NCBI RefSeq assembly: GCF_013372285.1
Contig: NZ_CP054301.1
Span: 420,001-484,000, forward strand
Reading direction: 5' to 3'
Origin: Marinomonas primoryensis
GTDB lineage: Bacteria; Pseudomonadota; Gammaproteobacteria; Pseudomonadales; Marinomonadaceae
Length of the DNA stretch: 64,000 nucleotides
Below, one piece after another: positions 32,074 through 40,653 of the stretch (within the stretch, counting starts at the first letter, position 1; the number at the start of each line of letters is the position of its first letter). The position numbers were made by a program, and so were the translations under genes. The notes beneath the pieces are model-generated. The model had not been told where the DNA came from. It was given only the letters and a program-made list of their open reading frames with translations, and did not search any database.

Positions 32074-32387
32074 TTGTTTTTAATTTGTGTTAAAACGCCA
32101 TTGCTGAAAATTAGTACTAGGTCGTTAACATCACTTTTTTTGGTGTCTGGCGCTGCATATCGAGTTGTGTATAAATAATGCCACTCGTCTGGTTTAAAGG
32201 TATCTTTTAACATTGGGTTCCCCAATAGGTAAGTTACCTGAGATTCCGACATGCCAACTTGTAACTGTGATAACTGTTCCTTCGTTATAAGGTTTCCTTG
32301 TGTTACCGGAACCTTGTAAGGTGGTGGGAATAAACTGCATGCGCCAAGTGAAAGTGCCGCGCATAGTATAAAAACTGATTTTTTCAT
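32070..32387 (-). CDS. bamE: Outer membrane assembly lipoprotein BamE (SmpA)
   Basis: A 105-residue lipoprotein. The signal ends in the lipobox LGAC (Cys17), and the mature part carries the SmpA/OmlA pattern GNLITKEQLSQLQVGMSES and VTYLLGNPM. It is a small subunit of the BAM complex, which folds outer-membrane beta barrels. It diverges from fur, the common arrangement in gammaproteobacteria. Confidence 0.94.
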   Translation of the reverse strand: MKKSVFILCAALSLGACSLFPPPYKVPVTQGNLITKEQLSQLQVGMSESQVTYLLGNPMLKDTFKPDEWHYLYTTRYAAPDTKKSDVNDLVLIFSNGVLTQIKNN

Positions 32388-32415
32388 TTGTATTATCCTT
32401 ACTCTGGTATGCTAA

Positions 32416-32432
32416 TGATAAAGTAATTATCA
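32416..32432. promoter_or_regulatory. Candidate operator in the bamE-fur spacer
   Basis: An inverted repeat TGATAA-N5-TTATCA lies 24 bp upstream of the fur ATG. It resembles a Fur box but its half-sites are spaced two bases wider than the 7-1-7 consensus. Fur autoregulation is common, so this is a plausible but unproven site. Confidence 0.35.
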
Positions 32433-32456
32433 ATAAGATCGAATAGAGAATGACTC

Positions 32457-32867
32457 ATGACTAGCGAAAATCAAGAGCTAAAGAAAGCGGGACTCAAGGT
32501 AACTTTGCCACGAGTGAAAATTTTACAAATTCTTGAGACTGCAGGTGACCGCCATATGAGCGCGGATGATGTCTATCGTACCCTGCTCGATCAAGGTGAA
32601 GACGTAGGCCTAGCAACGGTCTATCGTGTTTTAACTCAATTCGAAACGGCTGATTTGGTTCAGCGCCATCACTTTGAAGCAGGCACTGCTGTTTTTGAAT
32701 TGGCGAAAGGCGATCATCACGATCACATGATTTGTTTAGAGACTGGTAAAGTGATTGAGTTCGTTGATCCTATTATTGAGCAACGTCAGCATGAAATTGC
32801 TGAAGCGCATGGCTTCGATATTGAAGATCACAGTCTGATTATGTATGTGCGTCCAAAGAAAAAATAA
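32457..32867 (+). CDS. fur: Ferric uptake regulator Fur
   Basis: A 136-residue iron-sensing repressor. The N-terminal winged helix (KVTLPRVKILQIL, TVYRVLTQFETADLV) and the metal-binding HHDHMICLETG are present. The second Cys of the first CxxC is Thr and the tail lacks the C-terminal CxxxxC, which matches the Pseudomonas form rather than E. coli Fur. With Fe2+ it represses iron uptake genes. It is followed by a strong terminator, so it is monocistronic. Confidence 0.96.
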   Translation: MTSENQELKKAGLKVTLPRVKILQILETAGDRHMSADDVYRTLLDQGEDVGLATVYRVLTQFETADLVQRHHFEAGTAVFELAKGDHHDHMICLETGKVIEFVDPIIEQRQHEIAEAHGFDIEDHSLIMYVRPKKK

Positions 32868-32894
32868 ACACTCTCTTACGTTATAGTGAGTGTG

Positions 32895-32928
32895 AAGGGC
32901 TTAAACTGCAGAGTTTAAGCCCTTTTTT
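32895..32928. terminator. Terminator between fur and recN
   Basis: Arms AAGGGCTTAAACT and AGTTTAAGCCCTT around GCAG are followed by a T run on the plus strand. It is shared by the convergent genes; the minus-strand U tract is weaker. Confidence 0.87.
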
Positions 32929-32938
32929 GAATTTCTTG

Positions 32939-34609
32939 TTACTGTAACTGAACATTCCCAAGCATTTCACGAGCGTGCGCTAAGGTTTGCTCTGTAAGTT
33001 CTAGTCCACCTAATAGGCGTGCAATTTCGTGAGTGCGTTCTTGGTCCTTTAACAATGCCACTTGTGAAGATGTTGCTTCATCCGCAACTAATTTACTGAC
33101 GCGTAGGTGTTGATTGCCTTGCGCAGCGACTTGAGCTAAATGAGTAACACAGAAAACTTGTCCGCGTTTGCCAACAGAGCGAAGCATGCGGCCGACCACT
33201 TCGGCGATACCGCCACTGATACCAACGTCTACTTCGTCAAATACCAAGGTCGGAATAATCGATGTGTGCGCGGTGACCACTTGGATACCTAAGCTGATTC
33301 GTGACAACTCACCGCCTGATGCCACTTTGCGTAGTGGTTGAGCTGGCTGCCCTGGGTTGGAGGCGATCATGTATTCGATGTCTTCAAAGCCGTTAGCCGT
33401 CACTTGATTAAGTGGTTGGCACTGAATAAAGAAACGGGCATGGGGCATACCTAAGCCATGAACTTGTTCTTCCACTTTTTGAGCGAGGTCGTCTTTCGCT
33501 GTGATGCGCTTCTCGGTCAATGTTGTGGCAAGTGCAGTTAGGTTTTCGTAGGCTTGTTCTTCTTTTTCTTTTAGTGACTCTAAGCTTTCTTCACTGCCTT
33601 GTAGGCTATTCAGTTCTGTTTCGACACTTTCTCGCAATATTAAAAGTGTTTCTGGGAGTGTCCTATGTTTTCGAGCCGTTTCATAAATATCGGATAAGCG
33701 CTGCTCTACCTCGGTAAGGCGTTCTGGGTTTTGCTCCAGCGTATCTTGGTAATGATGTAAACTATCTGCGGCTTCTTGGGCTTGAATAAGCGCGGTGTTC
33801 ATCATTTCGAGCGCGCTTTCGAGCTCTTTGGTGGTAGGGTTGATTTGGTTAGCGCTATTAATGGCTTGATGTAATAAAGAGCAAACGTTGCCTTCGTCGC
33901 TGTCAATCAAAATGCCACTGGCTTGATAGGCTTTAAATTGCGAATCAGCAATGTTGGATAAAAAGGCTTGTTCGTTTTCCAGTGCTTCAATCTCACCTTT
34001 TTGCAGATCGAGTTGCTGGAATTCTTGAGCTTGATAGGCGAGGAGTTGAATTTTAGCATTTTGTTCAGATGAACGATTTTGTTGAGCAGACAGCTCTTCT
34101 TTTAGCTGTCGCCAGACAGTGTATTGCTGGTTTACTTTTTTACTTAAGTCAGTCAACTGGCCATAGGCATCAAGTTGTTGCCTTTGTGCATTCTTTTTTA
34201 ATAAAGACTGATGTTCGTGTTGTCCATGAATATCAACAAGTTGACTGCCCACTTCTTTTAAATCGCTTAAGGTACAAGGGCGACCATTTATATACGCTTT
34301 CGAACGGCCTTCCTTGCTGATGACGCGACGTAGTATGCAATGTTGGTCATGTTCTAGGTCTCTTTCCTCAAGCCATTTATGAACATGAGGGTATTGCTGT
34401 ATATCGAAGCTGGCGCTGATGTCAGCTCTTTTTTCACCATGCCTTACAACCGCGGCGTCAGTACGATCGCCTAAGCATAAAGACAAGGCGTCCACCATAA
34501 TGGACTTACCGGCGCCCGTTTCACCTGAAATCACGGTCATGCCTTTTTTGAATTCCAGCTCTAGGGATTCAACAATGGCGAAGTTGGAGATAGCGATACT
34601 GGTCAGCAT
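32939..34609 (-). CDS. recN: DNA repair protein RecN
   Basis: A 556-residue SMC-like ATPase acting in double-strand break repair. Walker A is SGETGAGKS at residues 29-37. A long coiled coil spans about 150-370, and the C-terminal head has the signature ASGGELSRISLG, Walker B LVFDEVDVGISGG and VTHLAQVAAQG. It is convergent with fur and diverges from grpE. A degenerate LexA-like box lies about 30 bp upstream, fitting SOS control seen in E. coli. Confidence 0.96.
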   Translation of the reverse strand: MLTSIAISNFAIVESLELEFKKGMTVISGETGAGKSIMVDALSLCLGDRTDAAVVRHGEKRADISASFDIQQYPHVHKWLEERDLEHDQHCILRRVISKEGRSKAYINGRPCTLSDLKEVGSQLVDIHGQHEHQSLLKKNAQRQQLDAYGQLTDLSKKVNQQYTVWRQLKEELSAQQNRSSEQNAKIQLLAYQAQEFQQLDLQKGEIEALENEQAFLSNIADSQFKAYQASGILIDSDEGNVCSLLHQAINSANQINPTTKELESALEMMNTALIQAQEAADSLHHYQDTLEQNPERLTEVEQRLSDIYETARKHRTLPETLLILRESVETELNSLQGSEESLESLKEKEEQAYENLTALATTLTEKRITAKDDLAQKVEEQVHGLGMPHARFFIQCQPLNQVTANGFEDIEYMIASNPGQPAQPLRKVASGGELSRISLGIQVVTAHTSIIPTLVFDEVDVGISGGIAEVVGRMLRSVGKRGQVFCVTHLAQVAAQGNQHLRVSKLVADEATSSQVALLKDQERTHEIARLLGGLELTEQTLAHAREMLGNVQLQ

Positions 34610-34638
34610 AGAGTGCTCCGAAATAGAAAATATTTTAT

Positions 34639-34654
34639 ATGGTTATTTATACAG
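34639..34654 (-). promoter_or_regulatory. Degenerate LexA-like box upstream of recN
   Basis: On the minus strand CTGTATAAATAACCAT matches the left half of the LexA box (CTGTAT) but has CCAT where ACAG is expected. It sits 30-45 bp upstream of the recN start. Support is one half-site plus knowledge that recN is an SOS gene elsewhere. Confidence 0.3.
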
Positions 34655-34721
34655 TAGTTGGTTGTTTTTTGACAAGTCTAGTTCGCAAATTTAATTCCCA
34701 TGAAATTAATGCGGTTTTAGT

Positions 34722-34749
34722 ATTGAAAGGTAAAAAGCTGTCCCCATAT
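34722..34749 (+). promoter_or_regulatory. sigma32-type heat-shock promoter of grpE
   Basis: ATTGAAA and CCCCATAT are separated by 13 bp, very close to the RpoH consensus CTTGAAA-N11-16-CCCCATNT. It starts about 45 bp before the grpE ATG. Confidence 0.8.
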
Positions 34750-34794
34750 AACCAGCACAGAGAAAGAATTGTTTCTGTTATTTGGAGTTAAAGA

Positions 34795-35373
34795 ATGAGT
34801 GAGCAGCAAAAAAATCCTAATCTAGACGCGGAGCAAGTTTTGAAAAGCGAAACGCAAAACGAAACAGTAGAAGAACTTTTGGAGCCTGAAGTAGAGCTTT
34901 TAGAGGAAGTTACTGAAAATGATGAGCTTGCAAAAGCATTAGAAGAAGTCGCTCAGTATAAAGAAGCGGCACTTCGAGCTCATGCCGATGCGCAAAATGT
35001 GCGCCGTCGTGCGGAGCAAGATGTTGAAAAGGCGCATAAATTTGGCGTCGAAAAATTTGCGAAAGCAATTGTAGGTGTTGCGGATAATCTTGAGCGAGCG
35101 CTGACATCGGCCCCTGAAACAGGTGAATCAGACCCTGTTCGTGAAGGTGTTGAGCTTACGCTAAAAGATTTGCTTGAAACCTTAGCGCGTTTTGAGGTGG
35201 CCGTGGTTGATCCACATGGCGAACCTTTCGACCCAGCATTGCATCAAGCGATCACCATGATGCCAAATCCTGAGTTAGAGCCAAACACGGTAATGGATGT
35301 TGTGCAAAAAGGTTATACGCTTCATGGCCGTCTATTGCGTCCAGCAATGGTTGTGGTTTCAAGCGCGGCTTAA
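34795..35373 (+). CDS. grpE: Nucleotide exchange factor GrpE
   Basis: A 192-residue homodimeric factor that releases ADP from DnaK. The acidic N-terminal third (Glu-rich, residues 1-45) is followed by the long dimerisation helix and the beta domain with VDPHGEPFDPALHQAI and VVQKGYTLHGRLLRPAMVVV. The ATG is preceded by GGAG at normal spacing. It leads the cluster grpE-dnaK-dnaJ, with a heat-shock promoter in front. Confidence 0.96.
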   Translation: MSEQQKNPNLDAEQVLKSETQNETVEELLEPEVELLEEVTENDELAKALEEVAQYKEAALRAHADAQNVRRRAEQDVEKAHKFGVEKFAKAIVGVADNLERALTSAPETGESDPVREGVELTLKDLLETLARFEVAVVDPHGEPFDPALHQAITMMPNPELEPNTVMDVVQKGYTLHGRLLRPAMVVVSSAA

Positions 35374-35402
35374 ATTGCCTGTCATTTTTTTGACACTAAG
35401 CG

Positions 35403-35430
35403 CTTGAAATATAAAAAAGCGGACCCAAAT
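35403..35430 (+). promoter_or_regulatory. Candidate sigma32 promoter of dnaK
   Basis: A perfect CTTGAAA is followed after 14 bp by CCCAAAT, a fair match to CCCCATNT. It lies in the 102-bp grpE-dnaK gap, 46 bp upstream of the dnaK ATG, and suggests dnaK can be induced separately from grpE. Confidence 0.65.
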
Positions 35431-35475
35431 ACAGAATCATCATTGTAATAAACGAATTTATTGGAGAGACAAACC

Positions 35476-37389
35476 ATGGGTAGAATCATTGGTATTGATT
35501 TAGGTACAACGAACTCTTGTGTTGCCGTATTAGATGGCGAGAAAGCACGCGTAATTGAAAATGCTGAAGGCGATCGCACCACACCGTCCATCGTTGCTTA
35601 TGCAGAAGACGGTGAAGTGTTAGTCGGTCAATCTGCTAAGCGTCAAGCGGTAACAAACCCAACAAACACTGTGTTTGCTGTTAAGCGTTTGATTGGTCGT
35701 AAGTTTAAAGACGATGTTGTTCAAAAAGACATCTCTATGGTGCCTTACAAAATCGTAGCTGCGGATAACGGTGATGCATGGGTAGAAGTGAAAGGCGAGA
35801 AAAGAGCGCCACCACAAATTTCTGCTGAAGTTCTTAAGAAAATGAAGAAAACAGCGGAAGACTTCCTAGGCGAAAAAGTAACAGAGGCGGTTATTACAGT
35901 ACCTGCCTACTTCAACGATTCTCAGCGTCAAGCAACAAAAGACGCGGGTAAAATCGCTGGTCTAGAAGTGAAACGTATTATCAACGAACCAACGGCAGCG
36001 GCTTTGGCTTACGGCCTAGATAAAAGCACTGGCGACTCTACTATCGCGGTTTATGACCTTGGTGGTGGTACGTTCGATATTTCTATCATCGAAATCGCTG
36101 ACGTAGATGGCGAGAAGCAATTCGAAGTACTGTCTACTAATGGCGATACTTTCTTAGGTGGTGAAGATTTCGATATGCGTATTATCGAATTTTTAGCGGC
36201 TGAGTTTAAAAAATCATCTGGTATCGATCTACATAACGATCCATTGGCACTACAGCGTTTAAAAGAAGCAGGCGAAAAAGCGAAAGTTGAGTTGTCTTCT
36301 TCTTCTCAGACAGAAGTTAACTTGCCTTACATCACAGCAGATGCGTCTGGCCCTAAACATTTGAACGTGAAATTGACACGTTCTAAGTTAGAGTCTTTGG
36401 TTGAAGAGCTTGTATTGAAATCTCTTGAGCCTTGTCGTCAAGCATTGAAAGATGCCGACCTGACAGCGGCTGACATCGATGATGTTATCTTGGTTGGTGG
36501 TCAAACACGTATGCCAATGGTTCAAGCGAAAGTAACTGAATTCTTTGGTAAAGAACCACGTAAAGACGTGAACCCAGATGAAGCCGTTGCAATTGGTGCT
36601 TCTATTCAAGGTGCGGTGCTTTCTGGTGATGTAAAAGACGTTCTTCTTCTAGACGTTACACCACTGTCTTTAGGTATCGAGACTATGGGCGGCGTGATGA
36701 CGGCGCTGATCGAGAAAAATACGACGATTCCTACTAAGAAGTCTCAGACTTTCTCTACAGCAGAAGACAATCAAAATGCAGTGACTATCCATGCATTGCA
36801 GGGTGAGCGTAAACAAGCGTCTCAGAATAAATCTCTAGGTCGTTTTGACTTGGCTGACATTCCACCTGCTCCACGTGGCGTGCCACAAATCGAAGTAAGC
36901 TTCGATCTTGATGCCAACGGTATCTTGAGTGTGTCTGCGAAAGACAAAGCAACGGGTAAAGAGCAGTCTATTGTCATTAAATCTTCTTCTGGTTTGACTG
37001 ACGAAGAAGTTGAAAAAATGGTTCGAGACGCTGAAGCGAATGTCGAAGAAGATCGCAAGTTCGAAGAACTTGTACAAGTTCGCAACACAGCTGACGGCAT
37101 GATTCACGCTACTCGTAAAACTTTGGTTGATGCTGGCGACAAAGCAACAGCAGAAGAGAAAGAAGCGATTGAAACAGCGATCACTGAGCTTGAAGAGGCG
37201 CTAACGTCTAACGACAAAGAGAAGATCGAAGAGAAAACGAATGCGTTGACTCAAGCGTCTGGTACTTTGGCTCAGAAGATGTATGCAGAAGCAGAAGCCG
37301 GCGAACAGCCAGCTGAAGGCGAACAAGCTAAGTCTCAGGATGATGCGGTTGACGCCGAGTTCGAAGAAGTAAAAGACGATAAAAAATAA
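35476..37389 (+). CDS. dnaK: Chaperone protein DnaK (Hsp70)
   Basis: A 637-residue Hsp70. The ATPase domain (1-380) has [26 protein letters not shown] and [10 protein letters not shown]; the linker is [13 protein letters not shown]; the substrate domain and helical lid follow, ending in the acidic EFEEVKDD tail. It folds and protects proteins with DnaJ and GrpE. The start is the ATG at 35476, with GGAGAG upstream; the TTG at 35461 is not used. A terminator-like hairpin follows before dnaJ. Confidence 0.98.
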   Translation: MGRIIGIDLGTTNSCVAVLDGEKARVIENAEGDRTTPSIVAYAEDGEVLVGQSAKRQAVTNPTNTVFAVKRLIGRKFKDDVVQKDISMVPYKIVAADNGDAWVEVKGEKRAPPQISAEVLKKMKKTAEDFLGEKVTEAVITVPAYFNDSQRQATKDAGKIAGLEVKRIINEPTAAALAYGLDKSTGDSTIAVYDLGGGTFDISIIEIADVDGEKQFEVLSTNGDTFLGGEDFDMRIIEFLAAEFKKSSGIDLHNDPLALQRLKEAGEKAKVELSSSSQTEVNLPYITADASGPKHLNVKLTRSKLESLVEELVLKSLEPCRQALKDADLTAADIDDVILVGGQTRMPMVQAKVTEFFGKEPRKDVNPDEAVAIGASIQGAVLSGDVKDVLLLDVTPLSLGIETMGGVMTALIEKNTTIPTKKSQTFSTAEDNQNAVTIHALQGERKQASQNKSLGRFDLADIPPAPRGVPQIEVSFDLDANGILSVSAKDKATGKEQSIVIKSSSGLTDEEVEKMVRDAEANVEEDRKFEELVQVRNTADGMIHATRKTLVDAGDKATAEEKEAIETAITELEEALTSNDKEKIEEKTNALTQASGTLAQKMYAEAEAGEQPAEGEQAKSQDDAVDAEFEEVKDDKK

Positions 37390-37436
37390 GCGTTAAACCT
37401 TATTTTTGCCCTTGTCAAAAAGGGTTGTTAATAGCG

Positions 37437-37460
37437 AACACGGTTTTAGGACCGTGTTTT
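37437..37460 (+). terminator. Possible terminator after dnaK
   Basis: Arms AACACGGT and ACCGTGTT around TTTAGG end in four T. The U tract is short, so it may only attenuate transcription into dnaJ. Confidence 0.6.
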
Positions 37461-37508
37461 GCTATTTGTAATGTCTTAGATTGACGACTTTGCAGACTCT
37501 TTAGATTT

Positions 37509-37551
37509 GGACTTTTCAATTCAGATTTTTTAATTCGGACTTTTTAATTCA
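37509..37551 (+). repeat. Short imperfect tandem repeat upstream of dnaJ
   Basis: Three near copies of a 13-15-bp unit (GGACTTTTCAATTCA, GATTTTTTAATTC, GGACTTTTTAATTCA) run head to tail and end just before the dnaJ ribosome binding site. The first and third copies differ at one position. Confidence 0.6.
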
Positions 37552-37563
37552 GGAATGCCTTCG

Positions 37564-38694
37564 ATGAGCAAAAGAGACTATTACGACGTTCTTGGGGTGG
37601 CCAAAAGCGCGGATAAGAAAGATATTAAAAAAGCTTATCGTTCTTTAGCGAATAAGTACCATCCAGATAAAAACCCAGATAACCCAGAAGCACTTGATAA
37701 ATTCAAAGAGCTGGCAGAAGCTTATGAAATCCTGTCTTCTGATGAAAAACGCGAAGCCTATGATCGATTTGGCCATGAAGGTGTTAATGGTCAGGGCGGC
37801 GGTTACGGCGGTGGTGCTGGAGCTGGTGGTTTTAGTGATGTTTTCGGTGATGTGTTTGGTGACATTTTTGGCGGCGGTGGCGGTGGCGGTCAAAGCCGAA
37901 CTCGTCGTGGTTCCGATTTGCGTTACACATTAGAGCTTGACCTTGAGCAAGCAGTCTGGGGATGCGAAGAAAAAATTCGTATACCAACGCTGGTGAATTG
38001 TAAGAAGTGTGAAGGTTCTGGTGCGAAAAAAGGCTCAACGCCGAAAACCTGTGGCACGTGTGGTGGCGCAGGCCAAGTCCGCATGTCACAAGGTTTTTTC
38101 TCTGTTCAGCAGGCGTGCCCAGAGTGTCATGGTGCCGGTCAAGTTATCAGCGATCCTTGTCATGATTGCCATGGACAAGGTCGAGTGCAAGAGTACAAAA
38201 CACTTAATGTTAAAATTCCTGCCGGCGTAGACACAGGTGATCGTATTCGTTTGTCTGGTGAAGGTGAAGCCGGAACGCATGGTGGGCCATCAGGTGACTT
38301 GTTTGTTCAGGTATCGGTGAAGCCGCACAGTATTTTTGAACGAGATGGTGCGAACTTATATTGTGAAGTACCTATCAGCTTCACTACGGCTGCGTTGGGT
38401 GGTGAAATTGATGTGCCTACGCTAGATGGTCGTGTACGTCTGAAGGTGACGGCTGAATGTCAGTCAGGTAAATTGTTCCGTCTTCGTAATAAAGGCGTTA
38501 AGCCTGTGCGTGGCGGTCCAGTGGGTGATTTGATTTGTAAGGCTGTGATCGAAACACCAGTGAACCTAACGTCTCGTCAAAAAGAGTTATTCACAGAGTT
38601 GTCTGAAAGCATGGGAGAGGGAACAAATCACTCGCCTAAGCAAAAAAATTGGTTTGACGGTGTGAAGCGTTTCTTTGACGACATTAAGAAATAA
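37564..38694 (+). CDS. dnaJ: Chaperone protein DnaJ (Hsp40)
   Basis: A 376-residue class I J-protein. The J domain has YHPDKNPDN with the HPD triad; a Gly-rich linker follows (about 75-115). The zinc domain has four CxxCxGxG-type repeats ([32 protein letters not shown]). The C-terminal substrate domains end the protein. It stimulates DnaK ATPase and delivers substrates. The start is the ATG at 37564, spaced properly from AGGA; the earlier ATG at 37555 touches that site. Confidence 0.97.
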   Translation: MSKRDYYDVLGVAKSADKKDIKKAYRSLANKYHPDKNPDNPEALDKFKELAEAYEILSSDEKREAYDRFGHEGVNGQGGGYGGGAGAGGFSDVFGDVFGDIFGGGGGGGQSRTRRGSDLRYTLELDLEQAVWGCEEKIRIPTLVNCKKCEGSGAKKGSTPKTCGTCGGAGQVRMSQGFFSVQQACPECHGAGQVISDPCHDCHGQGRVQEYKTLNVKIPAGVDTGDRIRLSGEGEAGTHGGPSGDLFVQVSVKPHSIFERDGANLYCEVPISFTTAALGGEIDVPTLDGRVRLKVTAECQSGKLFRLRNKGVKPVRGGPVGDLICKAVIETPVNLTSRQKELFTELSESMGEGTNHSPKQKNWFDGVKRFFDDIKK

Positions 38695-38717
38695 AAGATT
38701 TGTTATTCCTATCGTTT

Positions 38718-38745
38718 AAAAAAGGCGCCTATTTGGCGCCTTTTT
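38718..38745. terminator. Bidirectional terminator between dnaJ and the uridine-kinase gene
   Basis: Arms AAAAAGGCGCC and GGCGCCTTTTT around TATTT work on both strands. The last codons and TAG stop of the minus-strand gene lie inside this hairpin. Confidence 0.85.
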
Positions 38746-39340
38746 CTTTTAGTAAATAGTCAATATAGTTGCGTAGTAAATTGGCGGCATTGGTGAAGCT
38801 TTTATTGTTCGGAATAATAAAGTCCGATTTGCTGCGAATATCTATCGTCTTTAGTGAGGCTTGGCGTACATGACGCATATAGCGGCTGGTTACTTCGTTC
38901 ACATCTCGACCACGCTCAGCGATGTCTCGCTTCAGTCGTCGAACGATAGCGATGTCCATGTCGGTGTCGACGTAGAGTAGGTAGTCAACGGCATCACGAA
39001 TGCCAGCGTCTTGAAACATCATATGACCTTCTACCAATACAATGTGAGTAGGGTCTAAATTTCGGTACCCTATACGTTTGTGTTGTGAGTGATCATAAAC
39101 AGGAATTTCGTTTGGTTGCTGGCGGTTTTTACAGTTATGAATGGCCAGCGTTATGCTCTCAAGGTCTAACGAGTTTAGGTCGTCAAAGTTGTATACATCT
39201 GGGTCAATACTGCCACACCCATTATAGAAACTGTCTTGGCAAAGAACGGTGATTTTATCGCCTTGACCTTCCGCTAATAGAGAGCATAGTCGGCTTTTTC
39301 CGCTGCCGGATACGCCTGTGATGCCAATAACAAGAGCCAT
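38729..39340 (-). CDS. udk: Uridine kinase-like P-loop kinase
   Basis: A 203-residue member of the uridine kinase/phosphoribulokinase family. The P-loop is GVSGSGKSR at residues 9-17. QDSFYNG matches the substrate Asp motif, IVLVEGHMMF the Walker B strand, and the lid is RRLKRDIAERGRDVNEVTSRYM. It would phosphorylate uridine or cytidine in pyrimidine salvage; the exact nucleoside is inferred. Its final codons and stop overlap the terminator hairpin. It is convergent with dnaJ and divergent from the next gene. Confidence 0.85.
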   Translation of the reverse strand: MALVIGITGVSGSGKSRLCSLLAEGQGDKITVLCQDSFYNGCGSIDPDVYNFDDLNSLDLESITLAIHNCKNRQQPNEIPVYDHSQHKRIGYRNLDPTHIVLVEGHMMFQDAGIRDAVDYLLYVDTDMDIAIVRRLKRDIAERGRDVNEVTSRYMRHVRQASLKTIDIRSKSDFIIPNNKSFTNAANLLRNYIDYLLKEKGAK

Positions 39341-39470
39341 GAATTACCTCAATAAATAAAGTTTTGATGCTCCTTTGGTTGAAGGAGTTTATAGTGTCGT
39401 ATTATATATCAGGTTTGTCTTTTTTTGCCCAGTCAAACTGGAACATGACATCTCATTGGGAAAAAGGTTA

Positions 39471-40028
39471 ATGTCTAGAAAATTTACTTCAGTGTTTGCT
39501 GTGTTGATTCTTGTTTTAGTGGGAATGACGACGGTTGTAAATGCAAAAACGACTGAAATTCCTCAGCTTTCTAATATAGCCGAATTGTTTGGTTTGCCAC
39601 TGAATGATTTGAGCTTGTCTCGGTTGGAGAAGAAACTTGATAGCATGGGGTTACATAGTTACCCTTCTTATAAAGAGGGAGAAGTGAGCTACAGTTTGGG
39701 GCCTGAAGGTATTTTGGGTGTGACTAATGCGACCATTTTTTCGAATTCATCTAGGTATGTACAGCAGGCACTGTTGTCAGGCGTTGTGGGAAGTCTTGAA
39801 AAGCGCCAGGCGCTGGGTGAATTACTACAGAAAAAGTATGGCGCTCCTAGTGAGGGCTACTTGAATGACGGCATTGGTCGATCAAAGTGGCTGTTTAAAG
39901 ATGGCACTATGATCGAGTTTCATAATAGTACTTATGATGTATATATTATGTATGTCGATGAGCGGCCTAGAGTGATGGGGCGTTCTGGTCAAATTGATGT
40001 TGAGGCTTTGTCTCGTAAAAAACAGTAG
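39471..40028 (+). CDS. Secreted hypothetical protein
   Basis: A 185-residue protein with a cleavable signal peptide (SVFAVLILVLVGMTTVVNA, then KTTE), so probably periplasmic. The mature part is mixed alpha/beta, with no cysteine and no motif I recognise (GLPLNDLSLSRLEKKLDSMG, KYGAPSEGYLNDG). The ATG at 39471 has AAAAAGG upstream; the longer frame from 39375 would place 32 residues before the signal and is rejected. It is 33 bp upstream of the DUF3392 gene and may share a transcript with it. Confidence 0.75.
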   Translation: MSRKFTSVFAVLILVLVGMTTVVNAKTTEIPQLSNIAELFGLPLNDLSLSRLEKKLDSMGLHSYPSYKEGEVSYSLGPEGILGVTNATIFSNSSRYVQQALLSGVVGSLEKRQALGELLQKKYGAPSEGYLNDGIGRSKWLFKDGTMIEFHNSTYDVYIMYVDERPRVMGRSGQIDVEALSRKKQ

Positions 40029-40061
40029 TGTTGTATTTTTTGCTTTGTAGTATTTATTATT

Positions 40062-40391
40062 ATGTTTATTCTAGATCTTAATCTTCGTTTGGCGCACTTA
40101 ATTCAACCTCACCTTCATGACATATCTTTGGCCTTGGTGGCCACCTGCTTGGTAGTGTATGGCGATAAAGTGAATGGGTTTCTTAAGCGCTTAGTTTCTT
40201 CTTGGGTCTTTATTGCTCGGGTTATGGCGTTTATTTTGATGTGTACGTTTGGGTACGGACTTTTAGCCTTGTGGAGTCAGCCACTGGTTTATTGGGGGAT
40301 TACACGCGTTGATTTTGTGTATCGCCCCGTTTTGTTGCTTGCTTGTTTTTGCTTTTTGGGGGTTTTGGCGGAAAGAAAGCGTCATTTATAA
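40062..40391 (+). CDS. DUF3392 inner-membrane protein
   Basis: A 109-residue protein with three membrane segments. The stretch LHDISLALVATCLVVYGDKVN and the C-terminal FLGVLAERKRH are typical of DUF3392, a gammaproteobacterial family of unknown function. It lies between the secreted protein gene and gap. No terminator is seen directly after it. Confidence 0.82.
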   Translation: MFILDLNLRLAHLIQPHLHDISLALVATCLVVYGDKVNGFLKRLVSSWVFIARVMAFILMCTFGYGLLALWSQPLVYWGITRVDFVYRPVLLLACFCFLGVLAERKRHL

Positions 40392-40564
40392 AATAATTCA
40401 TGAAATTATCTACCAGTTTACGTTGCCAAATTACAACATAGCGGCGCTATTTGTGCGGATGTGCCGCTTGATAGTGCGATTATGTAGTAAAGTTTCTAAC
40501 CCTTCCTTTTTATTTCGTTATTTCTATAAAAAAACACTCTAAACTACCGGTTTTAAAGGTTTTT

Positions 40565-40579
40565 TGTAGTCTTCTTACA
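40565..40579 (+). promoter_or_regulatory. HexR-like box upstream of gap
   Basis: TGTAGTCTTCTTACA fits 13 of 15 positions of the HexR consensus TGTARTWWWAYTACA. HexR controls central carbon genes, including gap genes, in many gammaproteobacteria. It lies 75 bp upstream of the gap ATG, where a promoter is expected. Confidence 0.45.
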
Positions 40580-40653
40580 ATTTGTTTTTGTCTAATTCTC
40601 TCGTTAAACTGCGCCCATATTGATACAACAGAGTCTTTTTTCGGGGGCAGAAA

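Noticed and set aside
40438..40466. Palindrome ATAGCG-G-CGCTAT and a following GCGG/CCGC stem downstream of DUF3392
   Set aside because: It could be a weak terminator but lacks a T run; too little support for a call.
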